Assembly (NCBI RefSeq): GCF_014201195.1
Contig: NZ_JACHDS010000001.1
Location: forward strand, 1,612,001 to 1,676,000
Length of the DNA: 64,000 bases
Direction: 5' to 3'
Source of the DNA: Nocardiopsis mwathae
GTDB lineage: Bacteria > Actinomycetota > Actinomycetes > Streptosporangiales > Streptosporangiaceae
Shown here: piece by piece, positions 44,234-53,101 of the stretch
Position numbering within the stretch: the stretch's first letter is position 1
How the letters are laid out: each line of letters begins with the position of its first letter
Program-made: the position numbers and the translations under genes
The notes under the pieces: generated by a model
Databases searched by the model: none
The model's input: only the letters and a program-made list of their open reading frames with translations
What the model was told of the DNA's origin: nothing

Positions 44234-44953
44234 ATGCCCGATATCTCCTTCCTTCTCATCGCCGGGACCGCGGTGATGGTCGGCGCCGTGGTGCAGAGCA
44301 GTGTCGGCCTGGGGCTCGGCCTGGTCGCCGCTCCCGTCGTCTCCTTCCTCGACCCCACGCTCATGCCCGGCGCACTGCTCATCGTGACCGCGGTGCTGCC
44401 CGTGTTCACCCTGGCCGCCGAGTGGCGCCACATCGACTGGCGCGGCCTGGCCTGGGCGCTGCCCGGGCGCCTGCCCGGCTCGGTACTGGGGGTGTGGGTG
44501 GTGGCGACGCTCACCCCCGAGATGATGGGCGTCGCCGTCGGTGCGATGGTGCTCGTCGCGGTCGTGCTGTCCCTCCGCGCGGTCCGGGTCCGCATCACGC
44601 CCGGGTCCCTGTTCGGCGCCGGCGCCCTGTCCGGGCTCACGGGCACCGCCACCTCCATCGGCGGACCGCCCATGGCCCTGCTCTACCAGCACGAGGAGGC
44701 CGCCCGGGTCCGCGGGACCCTCGCCGCGTTCTTCCTCATCGGGGTCATGATGTCGCTGGCGCTGCTCGCGGCCGGAGGCCAGCTCGGCGCGCACGAGATC
44801 CGGGGCGGACTGGCGCTGGTGCCCTTCCTCATCGCCGGGTTCCTCGCCGGGCGCCCGCTGCGCCGCGTCGTGGACGCCGGTCGCATGCGCACCGCCCTGC
44901 TCGCGGTCGTCACCGTCTCCGGGCTGGTGCTGGTCAGCAGCTCGCTGCTGTAG
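44234..44953 (+). CDS. TSUP (TauE/SafE) family permease
   Basis: 239-aa integral membrane protein with seven to eight TM helices. The family pattern shows as two half-repeats: VVQSSVGLGLGLVAAP near the N terminus and GALSGLTGTATSIGGPPMALLYQ in the middle. Members export sulfite, sulfoacetate or other organosulfur anions, or act as importers; the substrate here is not readable. ATG 44234 is 11 nt after an AGATG-type sequence with no strong ribosome-binding site. Not part of the upstream ABC operon, since a terminator intervenes. Confidence 0.88.
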   Translation: MPDISFLLIAGTAVMVGAVVQSSVGLGLGLVAAPVVSFLDPTLMPGALLIVTAVLPVFTLAAEWRHIDWRGLAWALPGRLPGSVLGVWVVATLTPEMMGVAVGAMVLVAVVLSLRAVRVRITPGSLFGAGALSGLTGTATSIGGPPMALLYQHEEAARVRGTLAAFFLIGVMMSLALLAAGGQLGAHEIRGGLALVPFLIAGFLAGRPLRRVVDAGRMRTALLAVVTVSGLVLVSSSLL

Positions 44954-45039
44954 CGGTCGGAGGCGCCCGGAGACGGGGACGGCACCGGGGCGCAGGCGAG
45001 GACGCGCGGACGACGAAGAGAAGGTAGGCTCCACAGCCC

Positions 45040-45609
45040 ATGAAGGCGACACCCCGGCCGCGCCCCACCAAGGCCGACCTCGCGGCCGCGCACGGCACCA
45101 CGATCCCCGACGTCATCGCCCCCGGGCTCGACGTGCTGTTCTGCGGAATCAACCCCGGGCTGTACTCCGGGTACACCGGGCACCACTTCGCCCGGCCGGG
45201 CAACCGGTTCTGGCCGGCGCTGCACCGGTCCGGCTGGACACCCCGGCGGCTCCGCCCCGACGAGCAGGACCTGCTACCGCAGTGGGGAATGGGCATCACC
45301 AATCTCGTGGCCCGCGCCACCGCCCGCGCCGACGAGCTGAGCGCCCGCGAGCTCCGCGAAGGCGGCGAGAACCTGCGCGAACGCCTGGAGCGCTACCGGC
45401 CGCGCACACTCGCCGTCCTCGGTGTGACCGCCTACCGCTCGGCATTCGGCCGACCGAAAGCGCGGATCGGATCACAGCAGGACATGATCGGGCATACACC
45501 GGTATGGGTGCTGCCCAACCCGAGCGGGCTGAACGCCTCGTGGCCCGTGGACGCCATCGCCGCGGAGCTGGCGCGGCTGCGCGGCCACTGCCGCGGGGGC
45601 GACACGTGA
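45040..45609 (+). CDS. mug: G/U mismatch-specific DNA glycosylase
   Basis: 189-aa uracil-DNA-glycosylase superfamily protein of the MUG branch. It has the catalytic-loop segment FCGINPGLYSGYTGHHFARPGNRFW and the minor-groove loop LPNPSGLNASW, both characteristic of Mug. It excises uracil or ethenocytosine from G-containing mismatches in cytoplasmic DNA repair. ATG 45040 follows AAGAGAAGG. It stands alone between the TSUP gene and dxs. Confidence 0.92.
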   Translation: MKATPRPRPTKADLAAAHGTTIPDVIAPGLDVLFCGINPGLYSGYTGHHFARPGNRFWPALHRSGWTPRRLRPDEQDLLPQWGMGITNLVARATARADELSARELREGGENLRERLERYRPRTLAVLGVTAYRSAFGRPKARIGSQQDMIGHTPVWVLPNPSGLNASWPVDAIAAELARLRGHCRGGDT

Positions 45610-45827
45610 CGACCGCCTCCCCGGCCCGGCACGCGCGGCGCGCACGGGCGGCGGAGCGGCCGAGACGACCGGGGCGGGCACGCCCCTGGACCGGTACACA
45701 GAGGCGATAGGTTCGGGTGGGAGCCGCTGCACGCGGCCCATACACTCGATGGGACGTGCGTGCCAGGTGTGCGCAGTGCAACCCGCACACACGCCGAACG
45801 CACGCTGGACGAGGGGACTGAGGAGAG

Positions 45828-47750
45828 TTGGCGCTGCTCGATACGATCGGAAATCCGGACGACCTGAAGAAGCTCGGCGAGGACGAGATCCCACAGCTGG
45901 CGCAGGAGATCCGTGACTTCCTCGTCTCCGAGGTGTCGCGCACCGGCGGACACCTGGGCCCGAACCTCGGGGTCGTGGAGCTCACGGTCGCACTGCACCG
46001 CGTCTTCGACTCGCCGCGCGAGCCGATCCTCTTCGACACCGGCCACCAGTCCTACGTGCACAAGATGCTCACGGGACGCCAGGACTTCTCCAAGCTCCGC
46101 AACGCCGGCGGGCTGTCCGGCTACCCCTCGCGCGCCGAGTCCGAGCACGACTTCATCGAGAACTCGCACGCCTCCACCGTCCTCTCCTACGCCGACGGCC
46201 TGGCCAAGGCCAACGAGCTCCAGGGCCGCGGCGACCGCACGGTCGTCGCCGTCATCGGCGACGGCGCCCTGACCGGCGGGATGGCCTGGGAGGCGCTGAA
46301 CAACATCGCCGAGGGCAAGAACCGGCGCATCGTCATCGTCGTCAACGACAACGGCCGCTCCTACTCGCCGACCATGGGCGGACTCGCCGACCACCTCGCC
46401 ACCCTGCGCATGGCGCCCGGCTACGAGCAGGCGCTCGACCTCGCCAAGGTCGCGCTCAACCGGGCGCCGGTCGTGGGCCCGCCGCTCTACGACGCGCTGC
46501 ACGGCCTGAAGAAGGGCATCAAGGACGCCATACAGCCCCAGATCATGTTCGAGGACCTGGGACTCAAGTACCTCGGCCCGATCGACGGCCACAACGAGCA
46601 GACGGTCGAGAAGGCGCTGCGCCGCGCCCGCGACTTCGGCGGGCCGGTCATCGTGCACTGCATCACCCAGAAGGGCAAGGGCTACGCCCCCGCCGAGAAC
46701 CACGACGAGGACCAGTTCCACGCCATCCCCAAGCTGGACGCCGACACCGGCAAGGCGAAGTCCGCACCGGGCTCCGTCAAGTGGACCAAGGTCTTCAGCG
46801 AGGAGATGGTCGAGCTCGGCGCCGAACGCGAGGACATCGTCGCGATCACCGCCGCCATGCTGCACCCCACGGGGCTGGCCGCGTTCGCCGAGGCCTACCC
46901 GGACCGGATCTACGACGTCGGCATCGCCGAGCAGCACGCCGCCACCTCGGCCACCGGTCTGGCGATGGGCGGGCTGCACCCGGTCGTGGCGGTGTACGCG
47001 ACCTTCCTCAACCGCTGCTTCGACCAGGTGCTGATGGACGCCGCCCTGCACCGCCAGGGGGTCACCTTCTGCCTGGACCGCGCCGGTATCACCGGCGACG
47101 ACGGCGCCAGCCACAACGGCATGTGGGACCTGTCCATCCTCAACGTGGTGCCGGAACTGCGCCTGGCCGTGCCGCGCGACGCCACCCGGCTGCGCGAGCA
47201 GCTGCGCGAGGCCGTCGCGGTCGACGACGCCCCCACCGTGGTGCGCTACCCCAAGGGCGAGGTCGCCCCGGAGATCCCGGCCGTCGGCAGGATCGGCTCC
47301 ATGGACGTCCTGCGCCGCGCCGCGGACGGCGGCCACTCCGAGGACCTGCTACTGGTCGCCGTCGGCCCGATGGCCGAGACCTGCTGCGAGGTCGCCGACC
47401 GCATGGCCGCCCAGGGCATCGGCGTCACCGTCATCGACCCCCGCTGGGTCAAGCCCCTGGACCCGGCACTCGTGGCCGAGGCCGCCGGATACAGCGTGGT
47501 CGCGGTCGTCGAGGACAACGGCCGCGTCGGTGCGGTGGGCGACGCCGTCGCCCGCGCCCTGCGCGACGCCGACCTGGACATCCCGGTGCGCACGTTCGGC
47601 ATCGACCAGGAGTTCCTGGACCACGCCAGCCGCACGACCATCCTGGCCGACATGGGCCTCACCCCCCAGGAGCTCTCCCGCAAGCTGACCGAAACGGTCT
47701 CGCGGCACACCGAGCGCTCCCCCTTGGCGGACGAGCCGGCCCAGAGCTGA
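45828..47750 (+). CDS. dxs: 1-deoxy-D-xylulose-5-phosphate synthase
   Basis: 640-aa thiamine-diphosphate enzyme that condenses pyruvate and glyceraldehyde 3-phosphate, the entry step of the MEP isoprenoid pathway. ThDP motif: [16 protein letters not shown] with the later [16 protein letters not shown], the pyrimidine-domain Glu region ([17 protein letters not shown]) and the transketolase C-terminal domain ([11 protein letters not shown]) are present. TTG 45828 follows GAGGAGAG and the protein starts [13 protein letters not shown], as in other actinobacterial Dxs. A 13-bp hairpin follows. Confidence 0.97.
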   Translation: MALLDTIGNPDDLKKLGEDEIPQLAQEIRDFLVSEVSRTGGHLGPNLGVVELTVALHRVFDSPREPILFDTGHQSYVHKMLTGRQDFSKLRNAGGLSGYPSRAESEHDFIENSHASTVLSYADGLAKANELQGRGDRTVVAVIGDGALTGGMAWEALNNIAEGKNRRIVIVVNDNGRSYSPTMGGLADHLATLRMAPGYEQALDLAKVALNRAPVVGPPLYDALHGLKKGIKDAIQPQIMFEDLGLKYLGPIDGHNEQTVEKALRRARDFGGPVIVHCITQKGKGYAPAENHDEDQFHAIPKLDADTGKAKSAPGSVKWTKVFSEEMVELGAEREDIVAITAAMLHPTGLAAFAEAYPDRIYDVGIAEQHAATSATGLAMGGLHPVVAVYATFLNRCFDQVLMDAALHRQGVTFCLDRAGITGDDGASHNGMWDLSILNVVPELRLAVPRDATRLREQLREAVAVDDAPTVVRYPKGEVAPEIPAVGRIGSMDVLRRAADGGHSEDLLLVAVGPMAETCCEVADRMAAQGIGVTVIDPRWVKPLDPALVAEAAGYSVVAVVEDNGRVGAVGDAVARALRDADLDIPVRTFGIDQEFLDHASRTTILADMGLTPQELSRKLTETVSRHTERSPLADEPAQS

Positions 47751-47787
47751 CGGCCGCCAGTGGCCGGCGCGGCCACTTCGTCGGGCA

Positions 47788-47817
47788 GGGGCCGCGGACC
47801 ATCGGGTCCGCGGCCCC
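47788..47817. terminator. Hairpin terminator after dxs
   Basis: GGGGCCGCGGACC at 47788-47800 pairs perfectly with GGTCCGCGGCCCC at 47805-47817 across a 4-nt loop (ATCG). It serves dxs and the convergent secreted-protein gene. Confidence 0.8.
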
Positions 47818-47873
47818 CTGTCGGAACCTTCCTGGGAAAGCGGCCTCCGCCTGGAAGGATTCGGTGGTTCCGA

Positions 47874-48431
47874 TCAGGGAGTGCTGGCGGCGAATTCCGT
47901 CAGCGCACGCGAGAGCGGCGTGACGACGCAGTCGCCCTCGGTGGGTTGGAAGGTGCCGACGCCTACCAGTCCACCGCTCAGTTCGGCCACGGGACCGATG
48001 ACCGAGAAGTCGACGCGTGTGGTGTGGGTCTTCTTCTGACCGTCGACGGTGGTCGCCGTGATGCTGATCGTCCCACTGCCGGTGAGTCCGGGGTCGTCGA
48101 TGAACGAACCGCAGTTCACCGGCTCGTCCGACCGCAGGTTGAGCCCGGCGGTCGCCAGTGTCGTGGTGTCGATCTTCTGCCCGCCGATGGTGCCCTCGCA
48201 CACGGCGAGCTCGTCCTTCGCGTTGAACGACGACCGTGTCTTGATCGGCGAGCCGATGGGCTGCAGCGGCGGGGTGAGGGGGCCTTCGGCGGCGATCACG
48301 CAGGTCAGGTCGGCCCGGGTCGACTCGGCCTCCTCAGTGGCCTGGGCGTTGGCGGCGGTGATGCCGGTCAGGGTGAGGGCGGTGGTGGTGAGGATTACGG
48401 GCACGATACGGCGGATCGGGGGACGTGCCAT
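47874..48431 (-). CDS. Hypothetical secreted protein
   Basis: 185-aa protein. The first 32 residues (MARPPIRRIVPVILTTTAL then TGITAANAQA) are a Sec signal peptide with AXA cleavage. The mature protein has Cys at three or more sites (TCVIAAE, AVCEGTIGG, VNCGSFID, GDCVVTP), probably forming disulfides, and Thr/Gly-rich beta-like repeats (TGSGTISITATTVDGQKKTHTT). No family is recognised. ATG 48431 follows ACGGAG. Upstream lies a 1-kb gene-free region. Confidence 0.72.
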   Translation of the reverse strand: MARPPIRRIVPVILTTTALTLTGITAANAQATEEAESTRADLTCVIAAEGPLTPPLQPIGSPIKTRSSFNAKDELAVCEGTIGGQKIDTTTLATAGLNLRSDEPVNCGSFIDDPGLTGSGTISITATTVDGQKKTHTTRVDFSVIGPVAELSGGLVGVGTFQPTEGDCVVTPLSRALTEFAASTP

Positions 48432-49492
48432 GGAAGAGTCTCCGTTCCGTTGCGGCCCTCGGGCGCGCGCGAGCGCCGAGCCGAGCGGGGGGCAGGGGGA
48501 TGGGCGAGTGGTGTGGCGTTTCCTATCCGCGGGTGGCCGTGTTTCCTGAGGCCACCGATGGAGGTCCGGACCTGTCATTGGTCTTACGTCAGTTCGCGAT
48601 CTTCCGCAATGGCCGGTCGTCCGGGTCAACTCAGGGATATGCGCGGAACGTGGTGAAAAGCCGTTGGCCCGCTCGGCCGGGCGCATGCGGCGAAAGATGC
48701 GGGCCGACGCGATTCGGCGGCCGACCCGTGTCGGGGCAGCAGGCCATGGCCCTGTCGCGGTGGAGTCGGCGGTCGATGATCGACCCACTCGCCCTGGAAG
48801 CGCGGCGGCCCAAGGCCCCTCGCCGCCCTACCGCGCGCCACGGATGGTGAGATCCCTACCCGCCCGGTGGTGTCACCGTGGTCGCCGGACCTGGCCGCCA
48901 GGTACTGGGTCGTGGACGGACCTGACCCGCCGGTTCCGGCGGAGACGGTCACAGATCCTTCCCCGGGGTGCGAACTCGGCCGTTCCGGGCGGGGACCGGT
49001 GCGTGTTCCGGTCATCGCCCGGTGGCGACAGATGATCGGAGGGCGATAGCGCCCCCCCGGGTCGTGTGAGGCATGGATCGCCGCGGTGTCGCCGCGGCCC
49101 GGATCGGCCTGCGCTCACCGGCGCCGCGCGAGCGGAGGCCCCCGCGGGCGGGGGCGGAGGACGCGGGTGGTGAGCGGAAGCGGTGATTCCGGGGTCGGGA
49201 TCCGGCGGGACCGGTCGGCCTTCGCGGGATCGGTCGTGCGAAGCGGCCGTCCGACCGCATCGACCGTTCACGAAATGAATGGTGTTCAACTCATATTTAA
49301 AGGGATTGTCGAAAAGAGATCGTCATCTTACGGTGATTCCAGATCAACGCACCCATGCGGGTGGAGAAGTATTCACGGGCGGGTCGCCTGAGAATGCCCG
49401 GCCGTTCATGGATGTTCCGGCTTCGGAACACCGAACCCCGCGTCCACGTCATTTACGGCAAGGGCGCGGGAGGAGGAATCGAGGGAATCACA
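48432..49492. other. 1.06-kb gene-free region
   Basis: No convincing gene in either strand: the open frames here have no domain, composition or start signals. An AT-rich patch (about 49262-49340) with AACTCATATTTAAAGGGATT lies 150-230 bp before the next gene and probably includes its promoter. TTGACC occurs near 48622-48632 on the minus strand, at promoter distance from the secreted-protein gene. The region could hold a small RNA, but nothing specific was seen. Confidence 0.5.
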
Positions 49493-50035
49493 TTGATCGA
49501 ATTCAAAGCGGGACTGAAGGGCATCGCCGCCGCGGGAACCGGCGCGTTCATGGTCTTCGGCCTCCTCAGCGCCCCCGCCCACGCCGCGCCGACCGCCGCG
49601 GACAAGGCGGCCGACGCCGCCCCTGCCGTCACCGAGGCCGGCGAAGCCGCCGACGGAGAGGTCGGCACCCTGAGCCACTGGCCCAACCCGGTCAACGCCA
49701 CCAACAAGAAGACCGTCCCGGGGAGCTCCACGACCACGTCGCGCGGCACCATGCAGCTGCGCCGGGGAGTCGTCGACGGGCAGCGCATGGTCTGGGCTCG
49801 GGCGGTCAACGCGAATTCGAACCTCTACATCATGCTGCAGTTCCGGAGGGACGACGGCTCGTACGGAACGAGTCTGCCGCGGCGTATCGGCACCCGGAAC
49901 TACACCAATGCCGCCCACGCCACCAACACCGTCGCTCGCAGCTTCCGGGCCTGCATCATCGCCGACCCGAACGACCGCCGGTGCAACAGCAACCACGCCG
50001 GTCCGTGGGTCCTTCGCGGAGACGTCTGGAATTAG
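49493..50035 (+). CDS. Hypothetical secreted protein
   Basis: 180-aa protein starting at TTG 49493 with GAGGGA at 49481-49486. The N terminus IEFKAGLKGIAAAGTGAFMV then SAPAHA is a Sec signal peptide (cleavage near residue 30). The mature part has Ala/Asp-rich residues to about 60, then a compact domain with LQFRRDDGSYGTSLPRRIGTRNY and two Cys (RACIIADPNDRRCN), probably one disulfide. No family is recognised. The frame is open to 49355 but the extra residues lack signal features. Confidence 0.7.
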   Translation: MIEFKAGLKGIAAAGTGAFMVFGLLSAPAHAAPTAADKAADAAPAVTEAGEAADGEVGTLSHWPNPVNATNKKTVPGSSTTTSRGTMQLRRGVVDGQRMVWARAVNANSNLYIMLQFRRDDGSYGTSLPRRIGTRNYTNAAHATNTVARSFRACIIADPNDRRCNSNHAGPWVLRGDVWN

Positions 50036-50102
50036 ATCCGGCCCCTGGCCCGAAACGGCGTGCACTCCTCACGCGTGCGTTTCTCCCGACCGCGGTACAT
50101 GA

Positions 50103-50138
50103 CCGTTCCCGGCCTCGCCCCTCCGAGGCCGGGAACGG
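50103..50138. terminator. Bidirectional hairpin terminator
   Basis: CCGTTCCCGGCCTCG at 50103-50117 pairs perfectly with CGAGGCCGGGAACGG at 50124-50138 across a 6-nt loop. It lies between convergent genes ending at 50035 and 50145. Confidence 0.82.
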
Positions 50139-50144
50139 ACCCTG

Positions 50145-51197
50145 TCAGGGGCGGCCGCCCAGTGGGGCGGTGTGCTCCCGGCTGTGGGGCGCCCTCGTCC
50201 GCCGGCCACCGGAACGGAGACGCGGCGCCGGCTCCTCCAGCAGGGCGGCGCCCAGCCGGGTGACCGTGTGCAGGACGCGGCCGCCGTGCCGCCGGCTGTG
50301 GATCAGCCCGGCGTCGCGCAGGACCGAGGTGTGGTGGCTGGCGGCCGCCGGGGTGACCCTCAGGCGCCGGGCCAACTCACCGGTGGTGGAGCCCGACGCG
50401 GTGAGCTCCAGCATGGTGGCGCGGGTCGACCCCAGCAGGCGTCCCAGTGCCCGGCCTGCCGGGTCGGAGCCGCCCGTGTCCGACGCCCAGCCGAGGGCCG
50501 GAGGCGCGGGGTAGACGAGGACGGGAAGCAGGTCGTCGTCGTAGAGGGAGATGGGCGTCCGCCAGCAGAAGAACGACGGTTGCAGAAGCAGTCCGCGCCC
50601 GCCGAGCACCAGGTCGCGGTCGACCGGGTAGTCCGCTTCCAGCACCGGCGGGCGCCACCGCATCGGCGGCCCCAGGCCGCTGAGCAGGGTGTGGGCCCCG
50701 CCGCGCAGGAACGCGCGGGCGTGTGCCGTGTGGACGGCGTCGACGTGCGCCCGGATGGCCGGTGCGAAGGGCGCGATGAACTCTCGGTGGCATGCCCGCA
50801 TGGCCTCGCCGATGCGGTGCAGGGCGTCCGGTTCGCCGTCGGCGACGGCGCGTGCCCATCCCGGTAGCCGGTGGTCGGCGGCCAGCCGCGCCATCTCGGT
50901 GCGCAGGCGTCGCCGGGGTGTGCCCAGCACGGTGTCGATGCGGGATTCCAGGTCGGCCGGGCCACCGGAGGGGGTGAGGAAATCGGGGAAGTAGTTGCTG
51001 TTGGGGACGAGTGGAGCCAGGAGCCGTGCTTCGGGGGGAATCCGTCGGCGGCAGGCCCGGCGCCATTCCTCGAACGCCAGGCCGCCGTGTGATCCGCCGA
51101 GCATCTGCAAGCTGAGGACGATCTCCCACGTCGCGTCGGGCCCTTCGGCCATGCGGGTGCGCGCGAGGTCGTCGCCGGTGAAGTGGATCCGCAACAT
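50145..51197 (-). CDS. ArsR-like winged-helix regulator with large N-terminal domain (paralog 1)
   Basis: 350-aa protein. The first 240 residues are a domain beginning MLRIHFTGDDLARTRMAEGPD with the conserved SNYFPDFLTPSGGP and YPVDRDLVLGGRGL segments. This actinobacterial module (DUF5937-like) has no known ligand. A C-terminal ArsR-type winged HTH follows (GELARRLRVTPAAASHHTSVLRDAGLI, about residues 275-315), then an Arg-rich tail. Start ATG 51197 matches the second paralog at 58661. It probably senses a ligand with the N-terminal domain; the targets are unknown. Confidence 0.85.
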   Translation of the reverse strand: MLRIHFTGDDLARTRMAEGPDATWEIVLSLQMLGGSHGGLAFEEWRRACRRRIPPEARLLAPLVPNSNYFPDFLTPSGGPADLESRIDTVLGTPRRRLRTEMARLAADHRLPGWARAVADGEPDALHRIGEAMRACHREFIAPFAPAIRAHVDAVHTAHARAFLRGGAHTLLSGLGPPMRWRPPVLEADYPVDRDLVLGGRGLLLQPSFFCWRTPISLYDDDLLPVLVYPAPPALGWASDTGGSDPAGRALGRLLGSTRATMLELTASGSTTGELARRLRVTPAAASHHTSVLRDAGLIHSRRHGGRVLHTVTRLGAALLEEPAPRLRSGGRRTRAPHSREHTAPLGGRP

Positions 51198-51357
51198 TGC
51201 GTCTCCGGTCGTGCACACACTGTGCGGTTGGGGGATGACCTCCGATTTTAGGCACAGAGGGGCGCGTTTTCGCCCTGTATTGGCCGGATATGGCCGCGGG
51301 TGCGGGTCGTCCGGAAACACCGGTCGGCCGCGCACCCGCCCCTCGTGCTCCGCCTGT

Positions 51358-51534
51358 TCAGGCGGTGTACAGCGAAGCCGCCGCCAGCGCGACCGCCGCT
51401 GCGGCCAGGACGATCAGGGCGGTGTTCAGCTCCGGCGGCAGCGGCTCCCCGCGGCTGCGCGTATAGCTCCAGAGCAGCAGCACACCGGCGACCATGAGCA
51501 CGGCGACCATGAGGACGAACAACAGCTCGGACAT
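51358..51534 (-). CDS. Small two-helix membrane protein
   Basis: 58-aa protein consisting almost wholly of two TM helices: residues 3-23 (ELLFVLMVAVLMVAGVLLLW) and 38-56 (TALIVLAAAAVALAAASLY), joined by a charged loop. ATG 51534 follows GGGGTGG. No family is recognised. It is divergent from fprA, with 129 bp between starts. Short membrane proteins of this form are often missed; composition and start support it. Confidence 0.55.
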   Translation of the reverse strand: MSELLFVLMVAVLMVAGVLLLWSYTRSRGEPLPPELNTALIVLAAAAVALAAASLYTA

Positions 51535-51663
51535 GCCACCCCGTTTCCGATCGTGAACCCCGTCTCGCTCCCATCCTCCCCCCTTACCTCCCCGCGGGGC
51601 GGTAGGACAGCCGCAGTGTCCCACGGGCGACGGCACGCCCGAAGGATGGGGGAGAATGGGGTA

Positions 51664-53028
51664 ATGAGCTCTCCCGACTCCCTGCGCGTAGCGGTGATCG
51701 GTTCCGGTCCCGCCGGGATCTACACCGCCGACGCCCTCACCAGGCAGAGCCGCGAGACCGTGGCCGTCGACGTCATCGACCGCCTGCCCACCCCCTACGG
51801 GCTGGTGCGCTACGGTGTCGCCCCCGACCACACCAAGATCAAGGGTGTGGCCCGCACCCTGCGCCAGGTCCTCGAACGCCCCGAGGTGCGCTTCATCGGC
51901 GGGGTGCGGTTCGGCCGGGACGTCACCGCCGACGACCTGGACCGCGTCTACGACGCCGTCGTCTACGCCACCGGCGCCAGCGTCGACCGCAGACTGGGCA
52001 TCCCCGGCGAGGACCTGCCGGGCAGCGTCGCCGCCACCGACTTCGTGAACTGGTACTGCGGCCACCCCGACACCGGGGTCGAGCGGTTCCTCCTCGACTC
52101 CGAGGAGGTCGCCGTCGTCGGCGCGGGCAACGTCGCCCTCGACGTCGTCCGGATCCTCGCCAAGTCCGCCGAGGAGCTGCGCCGCACCGACATCCCCCAG
52201 CCGGTCCTGGACGTCCTCGCGGACAGCAAGGTGCGGCGTATCCACCTGCTCGCCCGCCGCGGGCCGCTGCAGGCCAGGTTCACCGCCCCCGAGCTGCGCG
52301 ACCTCGGTGAGCTGGCCAACACCGACATCGCCGTCCGCCCAGGCCAGGTCGACATCGACCCCGCCGGCGAGGCGATGCTCGGCGCCGCCCGGGCCGCGCG
52401 CACCAACCTCAAGATCCTCACGTCCTGGGCGCAGCGGCCCTCCGCGGACCGCCCCCGCCGCATCGACCTGCGCTTCTGGGTGCGCCCCGTGGAGATCCTG
52501 GGGGAGGAGTCCGTGGCCGGGCTGCGGGTCGAGGGCACCCGGATCGGCGACGACGGACGCCTGGCCGGAACCGGCGAGGAGGAGGTGCTCGACGTCGGCA
52601 TGGTGTTCCGGTCCATCGGCTACATGGGCGTTCCCCTGCCCGGCGTGCCTTTCGACGAGTCCACCCGCACGATCCCGCACACCGACGGCCGCGTGCTCGG
52701 CCCCGGCGGCGGGGTGCTGGCCGGCCGGTACGTCGCCGGATGGATCAAGCGCGGGGCCACCGGCGTGATCGGCACGAACAAGTCCGACGCGGCGGCGACC
52801 GTGCGCAGCCTGCTGGACGACGCCCCCGCCCTGCGCGAGCGGCGCGCCGCGGGCGCGCACGATTCCTCGATCGAGGCGCTGCTGGCCGAGCGCGGGGCCT
52901 CCTTCACCGACTACGGCGACTGGCTGGCGATCGACGCCGCCGAGGCCGAGCGCGCCGCCGACCTCGACCGCGGCGAACGCGTGAAGCTGCACCGCTGGGA
53001 CGAGCTCTACGGCGCCCTGGGCCGGTAG
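51664..53028 (+). CDS. fprA: Ferredoxin/adrenodoxin--NADP+ reductase, FprA type
   Basis: 454-aa FAD flavoenzyme that moves electrons between NADPH and ferredoxin. The N-terminal FAD-binding motif GSGPAGIYTADAL is followed by PTPYGLVRYGVAPDHTKIK, the adrenodoxin-reductase signature. The NADPH-binding motif is GAGNVALDVVRIL. VFRSIGYMG and GVIGTNKSDAAATV close the FAD domain. The length and features match FprA of mycobacteria. ATG 51664 follows GGGGAGAATGGGG. No ferredoxin or P450 gene is adjacent. Confidence 0.94.
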   Translation: MSSPDSLRVAVIGSGPAGIYTADALTRQSRETVAVDVIDRLPTPYGLVRYGVAPDHTKIKGVARTLRQVLERPEVRFIGGVRFGRDVTADDLDRVYDAVVYATGASVDRRLGIPGEDLPGSVAATDFVNWYCGHPDTGVERFLLDSEEVAVVGAGNVALDVVRILAKSAEELRRTDIPQPVLDVLADSKVRRIHLLARRGPLQARFTAPELRDLGELANTDIAVRPGQVDIDPAGEAMLGAARAARTNLKILTSWAQRPSADRPRRIDLRFWVRPVEILGEESVAGLRVEGTRIGDDGRLAGTGEEEVLDVGMVFRSIGYMGVPLPGVPFDESTRTIPHTDGRVLGPGGGVLAGRYVAGWIKRGATGVIGTNKSDAAATVRSLLDDAPALRERRAAGAHDSSIEALLAERGASFTDYGDWLAIDAAEAERAADLDRGERVKLHRWDELYGALGR

Positions 53029-53041
53029 CGGCCGCTGAGAC

Positions 53042-53075
53042 GGTGGCGGCCGCCCCGCGCGGGGCGGCCACCACC
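53042..53075. terminator. Bidirectional hairpin terminator
   Basis: GGTGGCGGCCGCCCC at 53042-53056 and GGGGCGGCCACCACC at 53061-53075, 15 bp with one mismatch and a 4-nt loop. It lies between convergent fprA and the metallopeptidase gene. Confidence 0.8.
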
Positions 53076-53101
53076 GCTCGGGCGTCGGTGCGGGTCCGCG
53101 G

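Noticed and set aside
48626-49289. Several 80-140-codon open frames in the gene-free region
   Set aside because: Arg/Pro/Ser/Gly-biased compositions, no ribosome-binding sites, no recognisable domains, and frames on both strands are equally open.
49279-50514. 411-codon plus-strand frame across the secreted-protein gene and the ArsR-like gene
   Set aside because: Arg-rich out-of-frame reading of two better-supported genes, with no signal peptide or domain.
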